A DNA stretch of 7,232 nucleotides from Hylemonella sp. UBA2468. Its GTDB lineage: Bacteria; Pseudomonadota; Gammaproteobacteria; Burkholderiales; Burkholderiaceae_C. The notes under the pieces were generated by a model. The model saw only the letters and a list, made by a program, of their open reading frames with translations, was not told the DNA's origin and did no database searches. This document shows, one piece after another, positions 5,789 to 7,232 of this stretch. A program made the translations under genes and the position numbers. The DNA is taken from NCBI GenBank assembly GCA_002342165.1, contig DDPM01000077.1:206-7437 (forward strand), in the 5' to 3' direction. How positions within the stretch are numbered: the stretch's first letter is position 1; every line of letters starts with the position of its first letter.

Positions 5789-6625
5789 TTAGGCGGTGGC
5801 GGGCATAAGCTCCATGGCCAAGCACAAATCGGCCCAAGCTTTGGCTTTGTCCTCAGGGGCGCGCAGCAGGTAGGCGGGGTGGTAGCTCACCACCACGGGC
5901 ACACCTTGGTAGTGGTGCACTTGGCCACGCAGTTTACCCAGCGGCAAGCTGGCCACCTCGGGCAAGCTTTGTTGCAGCAAAGACTGGGCCGCAAATCGCC
6001 CCAGCGCCAAAATCACCCGGGGTTGCACCAAGGCCACTTGCTGGCGCAAAAACGGTTCGCACTGCAAGACTTCTTGCGGGGTTGGGTTGCGGTTGGATGG
6101 AGGGCGGCACTTGAGCACATTGGAGATAAACACGCCGTGCGGCCCCGTGGCTCCTCGGTGCAACCGCATGGCTTTGAGCATGTTGTCCAGCAACTGCCCG
6201 GCTTGCCCCACAAAAGGCTCGCCCTGCAGGTCTTCATGCTCCCCCGGCGCTTCGCCCACTACCATCCAGCGGGCTTGCGGGTCGCCTGTGCCAAACACGG
6301 TGCGGGTGCGGCTTTGGCACAAACCACAAGCCTGACAACCTGCCACCGAGGTTTGCAGAGCGGCCCAGTCCAGATGGCTTGCGGAAGGCAAAGAAGGGGG
6401 TACTGGAGCTTTTTGTGTGGTTTGTGTGGTTGACATTGCTGCTGGTTTCTGTACCTCTGGCAATTGAGGCACTGAAACGGCGGACTCCGTGCTGGGCCAA
6501 CCCAGGCCTAAGCCCATTTCTGCCAGCATGGCGCGCTGGCGGGCGTCCAGCGCCAATTGGGGTGGCACCGCTGGGGGTGGTGTTGCTGGCGATGCAGTGG
6601 GTTCGGACAGGGTCGACGCGGTCAT
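5789..6625 (-). CDS. Uracil-DNA glycosylase, family 4 ([4Fe-4S])
   Basis: The enzyme removes uracil from DNA as the first step of base excision repair. The 278 residues include a conserved catalytic domain from about residue 85 onward. The iron-sulfur cysteines fit the family spacing: C97-x2-C100 and C173-x15-C189. The catalytic motif is GEAPGEHED (124-132), followed by GEPFVGQAGQLLD, then NVLKCRPPSNRNPT (169-182) and the HPAYLL motif (H249). Residues 1-85 are rich in Pro, Ala, Ser and Thr and look like a disordered linker. It contains one conserved-looking patch, RQRAMLAEMGL (29-39), of a kind common in betaproteobacterial members. The gene starts 10 bases after the rimI stop, and tsaB-rimI-glycosylase is a familiar betaproteobacterial order. 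Family 4 assignment is secure. Confidence 0.95.
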   Translation of the reverse strand: MTASTLSEPTASPATPPPAVPPQLALDARQRAMLAEMGLGLGWPSTESAVSVPQLPEVQKPAAMSTTQTTQKAPVPPSLPSASHLDWAALQTSVAGCQACGLCQSRTRTVFGTGDPQARWMVVGEAPGEHEDLQGEPFVGQAGQLLDNMLKAMRLHRGATGPHGVFISNVLKCRPPSNRNPTPQEVLQCEPFLRQQVALVQPRVILALGRFAAQSLLQQSLPEVASLPLGKLRGQVHHYQGVPVVVSYHPAYLLRAPEDKAKAWADLCLAMELMPATA

Positions 6626-6635
6626 GTGTGCATTG

Positions 6636-7136
6636 TCACAGCTTGAGGCTCATCACCACCGCATCTTCGCGCCGGTTGGGCGCCAAGGGATAGTACTGTT
6701 TGCGAACACCCATAGGCACAAAACCAAAACGCCGGTAGACCTCCAGAGCGCGTTGGTTGCTCACGCGCACCTCCAGCCACAACTTAAGGGCACCTTGGCC
6801 TCGCGACCACAAAACCAAGCCTTCCATCATGAGCCGGGCCCAACCCTGCCTCTGAAAATCTGGCGCCACCGTCAGGTTGAGCAAATGCACCTCTTCCACG
6901 CCTTTCATGGCCACCACATAGCCCAACACGTTCGGGCCGGCACACAACATTTGCGCAGGGTACGCGCTGCGCAAAGCGTCTGCAAAGTTGCCGTGCGTCC
7001 AGGGGTGGGAATAGGCCTGCTTTTCAATCTCCAACACCTGTTCAATGTCGCCCTCTTGCAGGGGCCGCCACGCCACCTCAAGTGGCGCTGCCGCAGAGTC
7101 TTGAATAGGTAGCGCAAATGTTGCGATCAGGCTCAT
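6636..7136 (-). CDS. rimI: Ribosomal protein S18-alanine N-acetyltransferase
   Basis: RimI transfers acetyl from acetyl-CoA to the N-terminal alanine of ribosomal protein S18 and belongs to the GNAT superfamily. The 166 residues show the GNAT core. WTHGNFADAL (46-55) matches the RimI substrate-side region, HLLNLTVAP (84-92) is the beta-4 strand, and RQGWAR (96-101) is the acetyl-CoA pyrophosphate loop. E122 and Y134, 12 residues apart, correspond to the catalytic Glu and Tyr described for Salmonella RimI, and the RKQYYP end-motif is also present. About 20 extra N-terminal residues precede the usual RimI start. ATG 7136 overlaps the tsaB stop as ATGA and is the natural start; the ribosome binding site is weak, in line with coupling to tsaB. 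Confidence 0.94.
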   Translation of the reverse strand: MSLIATFALPIQDSAAAPLEVAWRPLQEGDIEQVLEIEKQAYSHPWTHGNFADALRSAYPAQMLCAGPNVLGYVVAMKGVEEVHLLNLTVAPDFQRQGWARLMMEGLVLWSRGQGALKLWLEVRVSNQRALEVYRRFGFVPMGVRKQYYPLAPNRREDAVVMSLKL

Positions 7137-7232
7137 CTGGGTTGTGGGGCGAGCTGCACCATGCGCTCGGCGGTGGTTTGAGCTACTTTGTCTCGCACGT
7201 AGCGCGGCAGGGCTTGATCAGCGGTTACGGCC
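7133..7232 (-). CDS. tsaB: TsaB, tRNA threonylcarbamoyladenosine synthesis protein (3' end only)
   Basis: Only the last 32 codons and the TGA stop are in the window; the gene continues past base 7232. The residues PRYVRDKVAQTTAER match the conserved C-terminal PxYLRDKVAxTTAER tail of TsaB. TsaB is the partner of TsaD and TsaE in making t6A37 on ANN-decoding tRNAs. The four-base ATGA overlap with rimI, and the position before rimI, agree with the common betaproteobacterial tsaB-rimI pair. The call rests on a short tail plus context. Confidence 0.82.
   Translation of the reverse strand, partial: AVTADQALPRYVRDKVAQTTAERMVQLAPQPR

Noticed and set aside
1..7232. CRISPR array, insertion sequence or phage genes
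   Set aside because: No regularly spaced repeats, no transposase or integrase motifs, and no phage structural proteins were seen on either strand.

Overview
The window is an environmental-type bacterial sequence. Most of it (about 1,080 to 7,232) reads as a freshwater betaproteobacterium of the Burkholderiales/Comamonadaceae type (Limnohabitans- or Rhodoferax-like). The evidence is protein character, the TTG/ATT-tolerant codon use, and the tsaB-rimI-uracil-DNA glycosylase gene cluster. The first ~1,050 bases do not fit that origin. They are richer in GC, avoid TTG/TTA leucine and TTT phenylalanine codons, and encode a UvrA segment of cyanobacterial (Synechococcus/Cyanobium-like) type. The two halves meet in frame inside the highly conserved ATPase signature/Walker B part of uvrA. 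The open reading frame is therefore a cross-phylum mosaic. A metagenome assembly join at a conserved stretch is the simplest explanation; real recombination is the alternative.

Layout. (1) 1-2334, plus strand: uvrA, 5' end outside the window, mosaic. (2) 2310-2640: a scar region. It holds an N-terminally truncated Phd/YefM-type antitoxin fragment, whose stop codon lies inside a 64-nt 3' fragment of a tRNA-Pro(CGG) gene, followed by a strong rho-independent terminator. This looks like the decayed end of an element that recombined at a tRNA gene. (3) 2664-3237, minus strand: a complete brnT/brnA-type toxin-antitoxin operon with a 14-bp gene overlap, its own promoter and a perfect inverted-repeat operator over the -10 region. 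(4) 3376-7232, minus strand: a compact gene string, in transcription order tsaB (3' end only), rimI, family 4 uracil-DNA glycosylase, a small membrane protein, a VanA-like Rieske oxygenase, and pyrF. Two junctions (tsaB/rimI and vanA/pyrF) are ATGA stop-start overlaps.

How the genes work together. UvrA (nucleotide excision repair) and the uracil-DNA glycosylase (base excision repair) are both DNA repair functions but lie on opposite strands, with the scar and toxin-antitoxin region between them. TsaB (tRNA t6A modification) and RimI (protein N-terminal acetylation) are housekeeping genes usually found beside this glycosylase in betaproteobacteria. The Rieske oxygenase next to pyrF is a catabolic gene embedded in an otherwise housekeeping string. 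I found no CRISPR array, insertion sequence or rRNA. I see no convincing new multi-gene system; the most notable signals are the uvrA mosaic, the tRNA scar and the autoregulated toxin-antitoxin module.
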